From Thermoanaerobacterales bacterium (GTDB lineage Bacteria; Bacillota; Desulfotomaculia; Desulfotomaculales; JASEER01): a DNA stretch of 64,000 nt. The notes beneath the pieces were generated by a model. That model did not search any database. It had not been told where the DNA came from and saw only the letters and a list, made by a program, of their open reading frames with translations. The stretch's first letter is position 1. The number at the start of each line of letters is the position of its first letter. The stretch is from the NCBI GenBank assembly GCA_030019475.1, contig JASEER010000007.1:2358-66357 (forward strand), read 5' to 3'. Below, in pieces: positions 16,529-25,480 of the stretch. The position numbers were made by a program, and so were the translations under genes.

Positions 16529-16786
16529 ATGAAAGGAGCGTCACGGGGGCCCAAGAGCGTCTGGGTGTTGATCATTCTCCTCATCCTGGGGGGGCTGGCG
16601 GGCAGCCTCCTGGGACAGATCCTGGGACCCACTCTCCCCATACTGAAGGCCGGGACAAGCATCGGCCTGCGGCCGGGGGTCCTGGACCTCCACTTTATGA
16701 CCATCACCTTCGGCTTTTCCGTTTCGGTCGGGCCCCTGACGCTGCTGGGGTTCGTCCTGGGCTACTTCATTTATGCCAGAGCGTAA
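16529..16786 (+). CDS. DUF4321 small membrane protein
   Basis: 85 aa with two hydrophobic segments, one at residues ~10-32 and one near the end ([15 protein letters not shown]), joined by a loop with the [12 protein letters not shown] block. This matches the uncharacterised DUF4321 family found next to maf/radC/mre genes in Clostridia. It overlaps the maf start by 14 nt. Confidence 0.75.
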   Translation: MKGASRGPKSVWVLIILLILGGLAGSLLGQILGPTLPILKAGTSIGLRPGVLDLHFMTITFGFSVSVGPLTLLGFVLGYFIYARA

Positions 16787-17402
16787 ACCGGTTCTCTTTT
16801 CTCCGCTGATCCTGGCTTCCTCTTCCCCTAGGAGGAGGGAGCTTCTAAAGGGCCTGGGCCTGGACTTTACCGTGTTCGCCTGTGACGTGGACGAGTCCAT
16901 TGACGCAGGGGGCGCTCCCGCCCCGCAGGTGGAGGCCCTGGCGCTTCGAAAGGCGCGCGCCGTGGCGGGGCGCCTGGACTGCGGTCTCGTGATCGGCGCC
17001 GACACCGTCGTCGTCCTGGGGGGCCGCATCCTGGGCAAACCCGCCGACGCCCGGGAGGCGGCGGCCATGCTCCGGGACCTCGAGGGGGCGAGCCACGAGG
17101 TGTATACAGGGGTGGCCGTTGTCGAGGCCGGCAGCGGCCGGGCGGTGGTGGACCACGAACGGACCGTCGTGCGCTTCAGGTCCCTGACGGAGGCCGAGAT
17201 CGCCGCCTACGTTGCCACAGGGGAGCCGCTGGATAAGGCGGGGGCGTATGGTATCCAGGGGATCGGCGCCTTCCTCGTTGCCGGGATCGAGGGTTGTTAC
17301 ACCAATGTTGTCGGCCTGCCTCTGGGGCGTCTGACCGAGCTTTTGCGGGTCTTCGGCTGTGACCTTTTGGCCCGGGCGGCGCGGGTAAAAGAGCCCGGCT
17401 AG
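16773..17402 (+). CDS. maf: Maf family nucleoside triphosphate pyrophosphatase
   Basis: 209 aa. Hydrolyses non-canonical or excess nucleoside triphosphates (dTTP/UTP type) and is linked to septum control in Bacillus. Signature [14 protein letters not shown] at the N-terminus, then [12 protein letters not shown] and the [27 protein letters not shown] block. It precedes radC and mreB, the same order as in Bacillus. Confidence 0.93.
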   Translation: MPERKPVLFSPLILASSSPRRRELLKGLGLDFTVFACDVDESIDAGGAPAPQVEALALRKARAVAGRLDCGLVIGADTVVVLGGRILGKPADAREAAAMLRDLEGASHEVYTGVAVVEAGSGRAVVDHERTVVRFRSLTEAEIAAYVATGEPLDKAGAYGIQGIGAFLVAGIEGCYTNVVGLPLGRLTELLRVFGCDLLARAARVKEPG

Positions 17403-17509
17403 ACCCTTGCCGCAAAATGCGATACCATGGAGACGTCCTGATGACGACGACCGACGACTGACGATGGGATGAGGAGGCGGGTCGTCTGTCCGTTAGTTAC
17501 CGTCTGACG

Positions 17510-18178
17510 ATGAAGGACCTGCCGGAGGAACTCCGGCCCCGGGAACGCCTGCAGCGGCATGGGGCGGAAGCGCTCTCGGAAGCGGAACTCCTGGCCATCC
17601 TTCTCCGTACCGGCACCAGTCAGGTCAGTGCCCTGGACCTGGCGGGGGAATTGCTGGCCCGCTTCGAGGGACTGCGGGGGCTCCTCGCCGCCGGCCTGGA
17701 TGAACTGGCCGCGGTCAGGGGAATGGGGCCCGCCAAGGCCGCCCAGGTAAAGGCGGCGCTTGAGCTGGCGCGACGGCTGGCCGCATCCCGGCAGGCGGCA
17801 CGGCCGGTGGTACGTACCCCGGACGACGCGGCGGCGGTGGTGATGGAGGAGTTCCGGCACCTGGACCGCGAGCACTTCGCGGCGCTGGTTCTGAACACCA
17901 AGAACCAGGTGCTGGCCGTGGAGCGGGTGGCGGTGGGGACGTTGAACACCACCACGGTACACCCGCGGGAAGTGTTTAAATGCGCCGTCCGGCGGAGTGC
18001 CGCAGCCCTGATCCTGGTCCACAACCACCCAAGCGGTGATCCAACACCCAGCCGGCAGGACCTGGAGTTGACCAAAAGGCTGGCTGCGGCGGGGGATGTG
18101 ATGGGCATCTCCATCCTGGATCATCTGATCATCGGGGATAATAGATATACAAGCCTGAAGGCGGAAGGCCACCTCTAA
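17510..18178 (+). CDS. radC: RadC-type JAB/MPN domain protein
   Basis: 222 aa from ATG 17510. A helix-hairpin-helix region lies around residues 45-85 and the metal-binding JAMM motif is HNHPSGDPTPSRQD. Function is unsettled in this family; a role in DNA repair is not well supported. The usual family N-terminus (YRLTMKDLPEE) begins before the ATG, and an in-frame CTG at 17486 has GAGGAGG 8 nt upstream, so the true protein may start there and be 8 residues longer. Confidence 0.9.
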   Translation: MKDLPEELRPRERLQRHGAEALSEAELLAILLRTGTSQVSALDLAGELLARFEGLRGLLAAGLDELAAVRGMGPAKAAQVKAALELARRLAASRQAARPVVRTPDDAAAVVMEEFRHLDREHFAALVLNTKNQVLAVERVAVGTLNTTTVHPREVFKCAVRRSAAALILVHNHPSGDPTPSRQDLELTKRLAAAGDVMGISILDHLIIGDNRYTSLKAEGHL

Positions 18179-18214
18179 CTCTGCCGGGCGAAGGCCTTGG
18201 AAAGGAGCCGTCAG

Positions 18215-19246
18215 TTGCGAATGGGTATTTTCTCCAGAGACATGGGTATTGACCTGGGGACCGCCAACACCCTGGTTTACGTGCGGGGAAAAGGGATCGT
18301 CATGCGCGAGCCGTCGGTGGTCGCCATCCAGAAAGATACCGGGCAGGTACTGGCCGTGGGCGAGGAAGCCAAGCAGATGATCGGCCGTACGCCGGGGAAC
18401 ATTGTGGCCATCAGACCGATGAAGGACGGCGTGATCGCCGATTTTGACACCACGCAGAGCATGATCAAGTATTTCATCAGCAAGGCGCTGCGCGGGAAAA
18501 CCTTCCTTATCAAGCCGCGGGTCGTGATCGGCGTGCCTTCCGGGGTGACGGCCGTCGAGGAACGCGCCGTCCGCGAGGCCGCCCTGCAGGCCGGGGCGCG
18601 CGAGGCCTATCTGATCGAAGAGCCGATGGCCGCCGCTATCGGGGCCGGACTGCCGGTCCACGAGCCGACGGGGAACATGATCGTCGACGTGGGCGGCGGG
18701 ACGACGGAGGTCGCCGTGATCTCCCTCGGGGGGATCGTGACCAGCCGTTCGATCCGCGTCGCCGGCGACGAGATGGATGAGGCCATCATCCAGCACATCA
18801 AGCGCAGCTACAACCTGATGATCGGCGAGAGAACCGCCGAAGAGATCAAGATCAAAATCGGCACGGCCTACCCGCCGGATGTCAACGACACAGAGGACGT
18901 CCGCGGGAGGGACCTGGTTACCGGCCTGCCGAAGACGGTTACGGTGACGTCTGAAGAGATCTACCGCGCTCTTTCAGAGCCGGTGGCCGCCATTCTGGAC
19001 GCCATCCGGCAGACCCTGGAGCGTACGCCGCCGGAACTGGCCTCGGACATCATGGACCGCGGCATTGTCATGGCCGGCGGCGGGGCCCTGCTGCGCGGTC
19101 TGGACCGCCTGGTCAGCGAGGAGACGCACATGCCCGTCCACCTGGCGGACGAGCCCCTGCTGGCCGTCGCCCACGGGGCGGGGCGGGTCCTGGAGAACAT
19201 CGACATTCTGAAGAGGGTGCTCATCCAGCCTAAGAAGGTGATGTAG
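18215..19246 (+). CDS. mreB: Rod-shape-determining actin homologue MreB
   Basis: 343 aa actin-like ATPase that forms membrane-bound filaments and organises the elongasome. Phosphate-binding motifs DLGTANT (N-terminus) and VDVGGGTTE are present, as is the C-terminal [15 protein letters not shown] 18215 has AAAGGAG 7 nt upstream; ATG 18221 is the alternative, two codons in. The stop overlaps the mreC start (TAGTG), so the pair is translationally coupled. Confidence 0.97.
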   Translation: MRMGIFSRDMGIDLGTANTLVYVRGKGIVMREPSVVAIQKDTGQVLAVGEEAKQMIGRTPGNIVAIRPMKDGVIADFDTTQSMIKYFISKALRGKTFLIKPRVVIGVPSGVTAVEERAVREAALQAGAREAYLIEEPMAAAIGAGLPVHEPTGNMIVDVGGGTTEVAVISLGGIVTSRSIRVAGDEMDEAIIQHIKRSYNLMIGERTAEEIKIKIGTAYPPDVNDTEDVRGRDLVTGLPKTVTVTSEEIYRALSEPVAAILDAIRQTLERTPPELASDIMDRGIVMAGGGALLRGLDRLVSEETHMPVHLADEPLLAVAHGAGRVLENIDILKRVLIQPKKVM

Positions 19247-20082
19247 TGCGCCTTGCCTGGCTTAAGAAGGCCCTGGCCGCGGGAGTCCTGGTGGCCTGCC
19301 TGGTCGGAAGCATGTACGTCACCGCGCCGGAAGAAACGGCCCGTATCCCGCTCGGCGGGACATTTAAGGACGTCGTCGCTCCGATACAGGGCTGGGTGAC
19401 CGCCGCCGGTAACGGGATGGCGAAGGCTCTGCGGACGGTCTTTTCTTTTGGCCACGCTGGCGAGATCGAGGCTCTCAAGGCCAAAATCGATGAACTGGAA
19501 GCCGAGATCAACCGCCTGCACGAGGTGGAACAGGAAAACGCCCGTCTGCGCGGGCTCCTGGCTTACCGGATCGAAGAAAGGGACGCCGCCGGCCGCATGC
19601 TACCGGCGCGCGTGATCGGCCGGGACCCGGGAAACTGGTTCGCCATGATCCGTGTTAACCGGGGGGCGGCGGACGGGGTGCGCCGCGATATGCCGGTGGT
19701 ACTGCCGGCGGGGCTGGTCGGCCGCGCCTATGTCGTCGGCCAGCACACCACCGACGTTCTCCTGATCACCGACCCGCGCAGCGGCGTGGGGGGGCTGGTG
19801 CAGGAGACGCGGACGCCCGGAGTGGTTAAAGGCGTCTTCCAGGGGACGTCGGCCCTGCGGATGTCATACCTGAGCAAGGATGCCGATATTGAGAAGGGAC
19901 AGATGGTGGTGACCTCGGGCCTGGGCGGGCTCTTCCCGAAGGGTATCCCCATCGGGCGCATTGCCGCCGTTGAGCGGGAGCCGTCCGGTCTGACGAAAAC
20001 CGCGGACCTGGTGCCGGCGGTGGACTTTGAGCACCTGGAAGAAGTCCTTGTGGTCATCGAGCTGCCCGGAGTAAGGGGATAG
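19246..20082 (+). CDS. mreC: Rod-shape-determining protein MreC
   Basis: 278 aa: one N-terminal membrane segment, a coiled coil (about residues 65-100, EIEALKAKIDELEAEINRL), then two beta-barrel domains outside the membrane. It links MreB to PBP2 and RodA in wall elongation. The GTG start overlaps the mreB stop. Confidence 0.95.
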   Translation: MRLAWLKKALAAGVLVACLVGSMYVTAPEETARIPLGGTFKDVVAPIQGWVTAAGNGMAKALRTVFSFGHAGEIEALKAKIDELEAEINRLHEVEQENARLRGLLAYRIEERDAAGRMLPARVIGRDPGNWFAMIRVNRGAADGVRRDMPVVLPAGLVGRAYVVGQHTTDVLLITDPRSGVGGLVQETRTPGVVKGVFQGTSALRMSYLSKDADIEKGQMVVTSGLGGLFPKGIPIGRIAAVEREPSGLTKTADLVPAVDFEHLEEVLVVIELPGVRG

Positions 20083-20086
20083 GAGT

Positions 20087-20590
20087 TTGCAAACCTTCCT
20101 GCTGCTGGGGCTGCTGGGACTGGCCCTCTTGTTGCAGTCCACGGCTCTCGAGTTCGTACGCGTGGCCGGTATGAAGCCCGACCTGGTTATGGTCCTGGTC
20201 GTCTTCCACGCCATCCTGCGGGGCCCCCGGGAGGGGGCCTTTTTAGGTTTACTGGGCGGCCTGGCCGAGGACGTGCTGTCCGGTTTTTACCTCGGGATGA
20301 ACGGTTTGAGCCGGGCCGTGGCCGGGTACCTGGTGGGCCTGCTTTCCACGCGGGTTTACCGGGAGAGCACGGTACTCGTGGCGGGGCTCACCATGCTTGT
20401 TTCCTGGGGGGCCGAGGGCCTTAACTACCTTCTGCTCCTTGCTTTGGGGGTCAGCATCCCCCCCGAGGCCGCTCTTTTGAACCTCATCTTCCCGATCGGG
20501 GTTTACAACGGGGCGGTGGCCCTGCTCTTTTACCGGGGTTACCAGCGCCTGGGCCTGCGCGGCTTCTTTGACCGCCCCGGCATGAATTAG
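20087..20590 (+). CDS. mreD: Rod-shape-determining protein MreD
   Basis: 167 aa, almost entirely hydrophobic with about five membrane segments; FLGLLGGLAEDVLSGFYLGMNGLS matches the conserved MreD core. The start is TTG. It sits between mreC and the PBP2 gene, as in most rods. Confidence 0.9.
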   Translation: MQTFLLLGLLGLALLLQSTALEFVRVAGMKPDLVMVLVVFHAILRGPREGAFLGLLGGLAEDVLSGFYLGMNGLSRAVAGYLVGLLSTRVYRESTVLVAGLTMLVSWGAEGLNYLLLLALGVSIPPEAALLNLIFPIGVYNGAVALLFYRGYQRLGLRGFFDRPGMN

Positions 20591-20613
20591 AGGCCAATGC
20601 GAGGTAGGAGAAC

Positions 20614-22608
20614 GTGGACAAGCGGAAGCATCTCCAGCGCAAGAGCAATGTCTTGATCGCCTTCATCGCCGTACTGTTTCTCGTTCTGCTGGGCCGCCTG
20701 GCCTACCTGCAGATCTACGAGACGGAGCACTACCGCACCCTGGCGCGGGAAAACAGCATGCGCCTGATCACCATTCCTGCCCCGCGGGGCGAGATTTTTG
20801 ACCGCAACGGGAAAAAACTGGTCGGCAACCGCCCCCTGTACAGCGTGTCCCTGATCAATGTCGGTTTGAGCGACGAGGAACTAAATAGGGTAATTGACCG
20901 CCTGTCGGTCATCCTTGGCAAGGACCGTGTCGAGATCACCCGCCTGGTGGACGAGGGGGCCCTGCGGCGCTTCGAGCCCGTGCGGGTGGCCAAGGACGTT
21001 CCCCTGGATGTCGTGACCCGTATCGAGGAGGAACGCATGGAACTCAAGGGTGTCGTCATCGACACCACGCCGATGCGGGACTATCCCTACGGGAACCTCC
21101 TGGCGCACGTCCTCGGTTACATTCGGGAAATCTCCTCCGAACAGCTGGCCAAGTACCGTGACCGCGGCTACCGTCTTGGTGACATGTTCGGGCAGGCGGG
21201 GCTGGAAAACGCCTTTGAAAGCGAGTTGCGCGGGGAGCCGGGCGCTTACCAGCTTGAGGTCGACGCCTACGCGAACCCGGTGCGAAGCCTGGGCATCAAG
21301 AACCCGGTGCCGGGCGACAACCTGGTCCTGACCATCGACTTCGAGACCCAGAAGGCGGCCGAGGAGGCTCTGGCGCGTGTCATCGCCCAGGAACAGAAGA
21401 TGGGTAACAAGGAATGCCGCGCCGGAGCGGCGGTGGCGATCAACGTGCGGACCGGGGATATACTGGCGATGGCGAGCTACCCGGCTTTCAACCCCGGCAT
21501 GTTCGCCGGGGAGTTGTCGCCGCAGGTCGCCGAGCAGATCATCAATTCACCCGACCGCCTTTTCCTCAACCGTGCCATCCAGAGCGCCTATCCCCCGGGT
21601 TCGACCTTCAAGATGGTCGTGGCCGCGGCGGCCCTGGAAAGCGGAAAGGTTCACCCTGATTACACCATCTACGACCCGGGCTACTTCGTCCTGGGCCGCA
21701 GGTATACCGACTGGGTGAGCACCGGGCACGGGCGGGTCAACCTGGCCAGGGCGATCCAGGTTTCCTGCGACACCTACTTCTGGACGGTCGGCCGGATGGT
21801 CGGAAACGAGGCCATTTCCGACTGGGCCAAGCGTTTCGGCCTGGGCGAAAGAACCGGCCTGGGGCTCCCCGGCGAGGCGAAGGGCGTGGTCCCGACCCCC
21901 GCCTACAAGAAGGAACTCTACCAGGCCCTCCTGGACAGGAAGTACAAGCCGCAGTTCGCGGCTCTCGACGAAAAGTACGAAGCGCTGACCGCCATGGCGC
22001 CGGATGACAAAACGAAGCGGGAACTGGCCCGGCAGAAAGAGCGTGAGCGGGCGCGCATCCAGGCTGATTACGACCGCGACGCCTGGGAGTTGGAATGGCG
22101 TCCTTACGACACGCTGAACATGTCGATCGGTCAGGGCTACAACCTTTACACCCCTCTTCAACTGGCCAACTACATCGCCACCCTGGCGAACGGGGGCACG
22201 CGCTATAAGCCTTACCTGGTGAAGCAAGTGGTTTCCCCCGATGGCCGCGTGGTGCGCGAATTCAAGCCGGAGGCAGTCGGGCGCGACGGCCTTTCACCCG
22301 GCGCCCGCCAGGCCATTCTAAAGGGTATGCGGATGGTCACCCAGCCGGGCGGCACCGGCTACGGCCTCTTCAGGGATTTCCCCGTGGCGACGGCCGGGAA
22401 GACCGGGACGGCGGAAGTCTTCGGGCACCAGGCGCACGGCCTCTACGTCGCCTTCGCCCCGTTTGAGAAGCCCGATATCGCCGTTGCGGTCATTGTCGAG
22501 CACGGCCGCCACGGCAGCTCGACGGCGGGACTGGTGGCGCGGGACATGATCGCCGCCTACCTCCGCTTGCCGGTTAAGACGGAGACTGTCGTACCGGTGA
22601 CGGAATAA
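20614..22608 (+). CDS. mrdA: Penicillin-binding protein 2, elongasome transpeptidase
   Basis: 664 aa class B PBP that cross-links peptidoglycan during elongation with RodA. One N-terminal membrane anchor, a dimerisation domain starting at APRGEIFDRNG, and the transpeptidase domain with catalytic Ser330 (STFK), SCD at 384-386 (in place of SxN, as usual for PBP2) and KTGT from Lys596. An extra charged segment of about 60 residues (around 430-490, rich in K, E, R) is inserted between GEAKGVVPTPAYKK and DTLNMSIGQG. GTG start with a GGTAGGAG site. Confidence 0.95.
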   Translation: MDKRKHLQRKSNVLIAFIAVLFLVLLGRLAYLQIYETEHYRTLARENSMRLITIPAPRGEIFDRNGKKLVGNRPLYSVSLINVGLSDEELNRVIDRLSVILGKDRVEITRLVDEGALRRFEPVRVAKDVPLDVVTRIEEERMELKGVVIDTTPMRDYPYGNLLAHVLGYIREISSEQLAKYRDRGYRLGDMFGQAGLENAFESELRGEPGAYQLEVDAYANPVRSLGIKNPVPGDNLVLTIDFETQKAAEEALARVIAQEQKMGNKECRAGAAVAINVRTGDILAMASYPAFNPGMFAGELSPQVAEQIINSPDRLFLNRAIQSAYPPGSTFKMVVAAAALESGKVHPDYTIYDPGYFVLGRRYTDWVSTGHGRVNLARAIQVSCDTYFWTVGRMVGNEAISDWAKRFGLGERTGLGLPGEAKGVVPTPAYKKELYQALLDRKYKPQFAALDEKYEALTAMAPDDKTKRELARQKERERARIQADYDRDAWELEWRPYDTLNMSIGQGYNLYTPLQLANYIATLANGGTRYKPYLVKQVVSPDGRVVREFKPEAVGRDGLSPGARQAILKGMRMVTQPGGTGYGLFRDFPVATAGKTGTAEVFGHQAHGLYVAFAPFEKPDIAVAVIVEHGRHGSSTAGLVARDMIAAYLRLPVKTETVVPVTE

Positions 22609-22667
22609 GGGTCATAGACTGTCCGCATTCGGCAAAATAACAGGGAAAATCCAAGAGCTAATTTAGC

Positions 22668-22692
22668 AGGATTTGGGTACGCCTCGTTGAAT
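22668..22692 (+). promoter_or_regulatory. Candidate sigma-H promoter for minC-minD-minE
   Basis: AGGATTT (22668-22674), 14-nt spacer, GAAT (22689-22692), matching the sigma-H consensus (AGGANNT, ~14 nt, GAAT). The same layout precedes ftsZ. Sigma-H control of minCD and ftsZ at the onset of sporulation is known in Bacillus subtilis. Confidence 0.55.
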
Positions 22693-22719
22693 TAACCAGA
22701 GCGAGGTGTAGATTGGGCG

Positions 22720-23100
22720 ATGGCATTGCAATTATTCGACGGAGTAAACGAACCGCGGACAGTCGTTATGCAACGCACCTTACGTTCGGGTCAGTGCGTG
22801 CGCTTTAACGGCAATGTGGTCATCCTTGGGGACGTCAACCCGGGCGCCGAGGTTACGGCGGCGGGTAACGTGGTCGTTATGGGTGTCCTGCGGGGGATGG
22901 TCCATGCCGGCGCCACCGGGGATCCGAACGCGGTGGTTGTCGCCTTTCGGCTGCAACCTACCCAGTTGCGCATTGCAGATTATATCGCACGCTCACCGGA
23001 CGGGGAGTTCGGCGGCCCCGAGCGGCCCGAAATCGCGCGCGTCAAAGACGGCACAGTAACCATCGAGGCCTTCCCGCCGGGCGGGGAGCGGCAAGGGTAA
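22720..23100 (+). CDS. minC: MinC C-terminal domain protein (shortened septum-site inhibitor)
   Basis: 126 aa, about half the usual ~220. The visible part is the C-terminal right-handed beta-helix (SGQCVRFNGNVVILGDVNPGAEVTAAGNVVVMGVLRG) that dimerises and binds MinD. The N-terminal domain that inhibits FtsZ assembly is absent: the 111 bp upstream hold a promoter-like sequence and no coding potential. GAGGTG lies about 11 nt before the ATG. The gene precedes minD with 33 nt between. Either the C-domain alone suffices (it also contacts the FtsZ tail in E. coli), or another protein supplies the inhibitor. Confidence 0.9.
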   Translation: MALQLFDGVNEPRTVVMQRTLRSGQCVRFNGNVVILGDVNPGAEVTAAGNVVVMGVLRGMVHAGATGDPNAVVVAFRLQPTQLRIADYIARSPDGEFGGPERPEIARVKDGTVTIEAFPPGGERQG

Positions 23101-23133
23101 AATCTAGAAGGCCAAAGGGAGGAGCTAGAAGCC

Positions 23134-23928
23134 ATGAGCGAAGTTATTGTCGTGACTTCGGGCAAGGGAGGGGTGGGCAAGACCACGGCCACGGCCAACA
23201 TCGGCACCGGGCTTGCCGATCTGGGTCATAAAGTTTGCCTGGTGGACGCCGACACCGGGTTGCGCAATCTTGACGTCGTACTGGGGCTCGAGAACCGCAT
23301 TGTTTACGACCTGACCGACGTCGTGAGCGGCAACTGCCGGCTGCGCCAGGCCATCATCAAGGACAAGCGGCTCGAAGGCCTGCACCTGCTCCCTACGGCC
23401 CAAACCAAGGACAAGTCGGCCGTCAACCCCGAACAGATGAAAGAGGTCTGCCGGGAACTTCGGGAACAGTTCGATTATGTGATCATCGACAGCCCCGCCG
23501 GGATCGAGCAGGGCTTTCGGAGTGCGATCGCCGGGGCGGACAGGGCCATTGTCGTAACGACGCCCGAGGTCGCCGCGGTCCGGGACGCCGACCGGGTGAT
23601 CGGGCTCCTGGAAGCCGCCGAGTTGCGCGATCCCAAGCTGATTATCAACCGCCTGCGGCCCCAAATGGTGGCCCGTGGGGATATGATGAGTATCGACGAT
23701 ATTATCGATATCCTGGCCATTGATCTCCTCGGCGTCATCCCCGATGATGAGCAGATCGTCGTCAGCACCAACCGGGGTGAAGCGGTGGTGCTCGACGACC
23801 GGTCCCGCGCCGGGCGGGCTTTTAAGAACATCGTGATGCGCATCCTGGGCGAACCGGTGCCCCTGATGGACCTTGAGGAGCATCCCGGCCTCCTGGGGCG
23901 GCTGCGGAAGATTATGGGCCTGCGCTGA
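23134..23928 (+). CDS. minD: Septum site-determining ATPase MinD
   Basis: 264 aa ParA/MinD ATPase that binds the membrane and recruits MinC. Deviant Walker A GKGGVGKTT at residues 10-18, VDADTGLRNLD, and a C-terminal amphipathic helix (LLGRLRKIMGLR) that serves as membrane-targeting sequence. GGGAGGAG site upstream. Confidence 0.97.
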   Translation: MSEVIVVTSGKGGVGKTTATANIGTGLADLGHKVCLVDADTGLRNLDVVLGLENRIVYDLTDVVSGNCRLRQAIIKDKRLEGLHLLPTAQTKDKSAVNPEQMKEVCRELREQFDYVIIDSPAGIEQGFRSAIAGADRAIVVTTPEVAAVRDADRVIGLLEAAELRDPKLIINRLRPQMVARGDMMSIDDIIDILAIDLLGVIPDDEQIVVSTNRGEAVVLDDRSRAGRAFKNIVMRILGEPVPLMDLEEHPGLLGRLRKIMGLR

Positions 23929-23944
23929 GGCGAAGGAGGGAACA

Positions 23945-24226
23945 ATGGTGCTGGAGTTTATCGCCCGCCTCTTCGGCCGGGATACGGTGGGGAGCAAGAG
24001 TGTTGCCAAGGAAAGACTGCGGCTCGTCCTCGTTCACGACCGGGCCAACGTTTCGCCCCAGCTCCTGCAGTTGCTGAAGGCGGACATGATCAAGGTGATC
24101 TCCAACTACATGGAAATCGACGAAGAGGGGCTGGAGGTCAATCTGGAACGCGACGAGAAGTCGGTGGCCCTGGTGGCCAGTATTCCGGTGAAGAAGATGA
24201 AGCGCGTGGTGGGGACAACGGCTTAA
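23945..24226 (+). CDS. minE: Cell division topological specificity factor MinE
   Basis: 93 aa. Membrane-targeting N-terminus (MVLEFIARLFG), anti-MinCD helix region (AKERLRLVLVHDRANVSPQLLQLLKADMI) and the C-terminal dimer domain. ATG 23945 has AAGGAGGG 5 nt upstream. A MinE rather than a DivIVA-only system points to Clostridia-style oscillation or pattern formation. Confidence 0.93.
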   Translation: MVLEFIARLFGRDTVGSKSVAKERLRLVLVHDRANVSPQLLQLLKADMIKVISNYMEIDEEGLEVNLERDEKSVALVASIPVKKMKRVVGTTA

Positions 24227-24291
24227 AAGGCCTGTCAGTTGAGTAGAGGTCAGGCCCTTTTCGGCACGGTGAACGGTCACCGTGCTTTCTG
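24227..24291 (+). terminator. Tandem terminators after minE
   Basis: A first hairpin pairs GGCCTG with CAGGCC (about 24230-24256) and is followed by CTTTTC. A second, stronger one pairs GCACGGTGA (24264-24272) with TCACCGTGC (24277-24285) over a 4-nt loop and runs into TTTCTGTTT. Confidence 0.75.
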
Positions 24292-24292
24292 T

Positions 24293-24321
24293 TTGCCGCG
24301 AGAGGTTCTACCCCTTATAAT
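24293..24321 (+). promoter_or_regulatory. Sigma-A promoter of rodA
   Basis: TTGCCG (24293-24298), 17-nt spacer and a perfect TATAAT (24316-24321), immediately after the minE terminator and 16 nt before the rodA start. Confidence 0.65.
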
Positions 24322-24337
24322 CTAAAGGTGGGACGGG

Positions 24338-25480
24338 GTGAAACTGATGCTGGGCAGCAGGCGGTTCATCAAGAACCTGGATTACACCCTTCTTCTGGTG
24401 GCGGCGGTCCTTGTCGCCCTCAGCCTGGTCGCCGTCTCCAGCGCCACCCACGCCCCCGGCGGCCCGCAGAACCTGCACCTCGTCAGAATGCAGGCGGTCT
24501 GGATCCTTCTCGGGAGCGTGGCGCTGGTCACCATGCTCCTCTTCAATTACGAGGACCTGGCGCGCTATCACCGTTTGCTCTACATCGTAAACCTGGTCTT
24601 CCTGACCGCCGTGCTCATCGCCGGGCGCGAGTCCCTGGGGGCACAGCGCTGGATCCAGCTGGGGCCCTTCTCCTTCCAGCCTTCCGAGTTCGCGAAACTG
24701 ATCATCATTATCACCCTGGCCAACTTTTTGGCTCACCGCGAGGGGGAGTTAAAGACCCTGCGCGACTTGCTGCCCGTGTTTGCCTACGTCGGGGTTCCGA
24801 TACTTTTGATTATGAAACAGCCCGACCTGGGGACGTCCCTGGTCTTCCTGGCCATCACCTGGGGGATGCTCTTTATGGCCGGGGCCAACCCCCGTCTGCT
24901 GGCCGGCCTCGGCCTGGGCGGGGTGACGGCCGCCGTCGGCTGGGTGTGGGCTCACCTGTCCTACGGTATCTGGATCCCCCTCAAAGACTACCAGATTAAC
25001 CGGCTGACGATCTTCCTAAACCCCTGGGTGGACCCGCACCGGGACGGCTACAACGTCATCCAGTCCCAGATCGCCATCGGTTCGGGCGGCCTCTGGGGGA
25101 AGGGCCTCTACCAGGGCACCCAAAGCCAGTACAACTTCCTGCCGATCCAGCATACCGACTTCATTTTCTCGGTCCTGGCCGAGGAACTGGGCCTGATCGG
25201 CGGGATACTGCTCCTGACCCTGTATTTCGTCCTTCTTTACCGGGGCGCGCGCATCGCCGCCCAGGCGCGCGACACCTTTGGGACCCTCCTGGCGGCGGGC
25301 ATCGTGTCCATGCTGGTCTTTCATATCCTGGTCAATATCGGGATGAACGCCGGGATTATGCCGGTGACCGGGATACCGCTGCCGCTCATCAGCTACGGGG
25401 GGAGCGCCATGATCATGAACCTGGCCGCCTTGGGTATCCTCCTCAGCATCTGGGTACGGCGGCAGAAGATCGTCTTTTGA
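24338..25480 (+). CDS. rodA: SEDS peptidoglycan polymerase RodA
   Basis: 380 aa with about ten membrane segments; a glycosyltransferase that extends glycan strands together with PBP2. Typical SEDS blocks: QPDLGTSLVF, the DGYNVIQSQIAIGSGGLWGKGL loop, HTDFIFSVLAEELG, and PLPLISYGGSAMIMNL near the end. GTG 24338; ATG 24347 is possible. The stop overlaps the next start. Confidence 0.93.
   Translation: MKLMLGSRRFIKNLDYTLLLVAAVLVALSLVAVSSATHAPGGPQNLHLVRMQAVWILLGSVALVTMLLFNYEDLARYHRLLYIVNLVFLTAVLIAGRESLGAQRWIQLGPFSFQPSEFAKLIIIITLANFLAHREGELKTLRDLLPVFAYVGVPILLIMKQPDLGTSLVFLAITWGMLFMAGANPRLLAGLGLGGVTAAVGWVWAHLSYGIWIPLKDYQINRLTIFLNPWVDPHRDGYNVIQSQIAIGSGGLWGKGLYQGTQSQYNFLPIQHTDFIFSVLAEELGLIGGILLLTLYFVLLYRGARIAAQARDTFGTLLAAGIVSMLVFHILVNIGMNAGIMPVTGIPLPLISYGGSAMIMNLAALGILLSIWVRRQKIVF

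Noticed and set aside
15303-16532. Open frame of 409 codons over the exchanger gene
   Set aside because: Arg/Gly/Pro-rich shadow; the frame starting at 15439 has the CaCA repeats.
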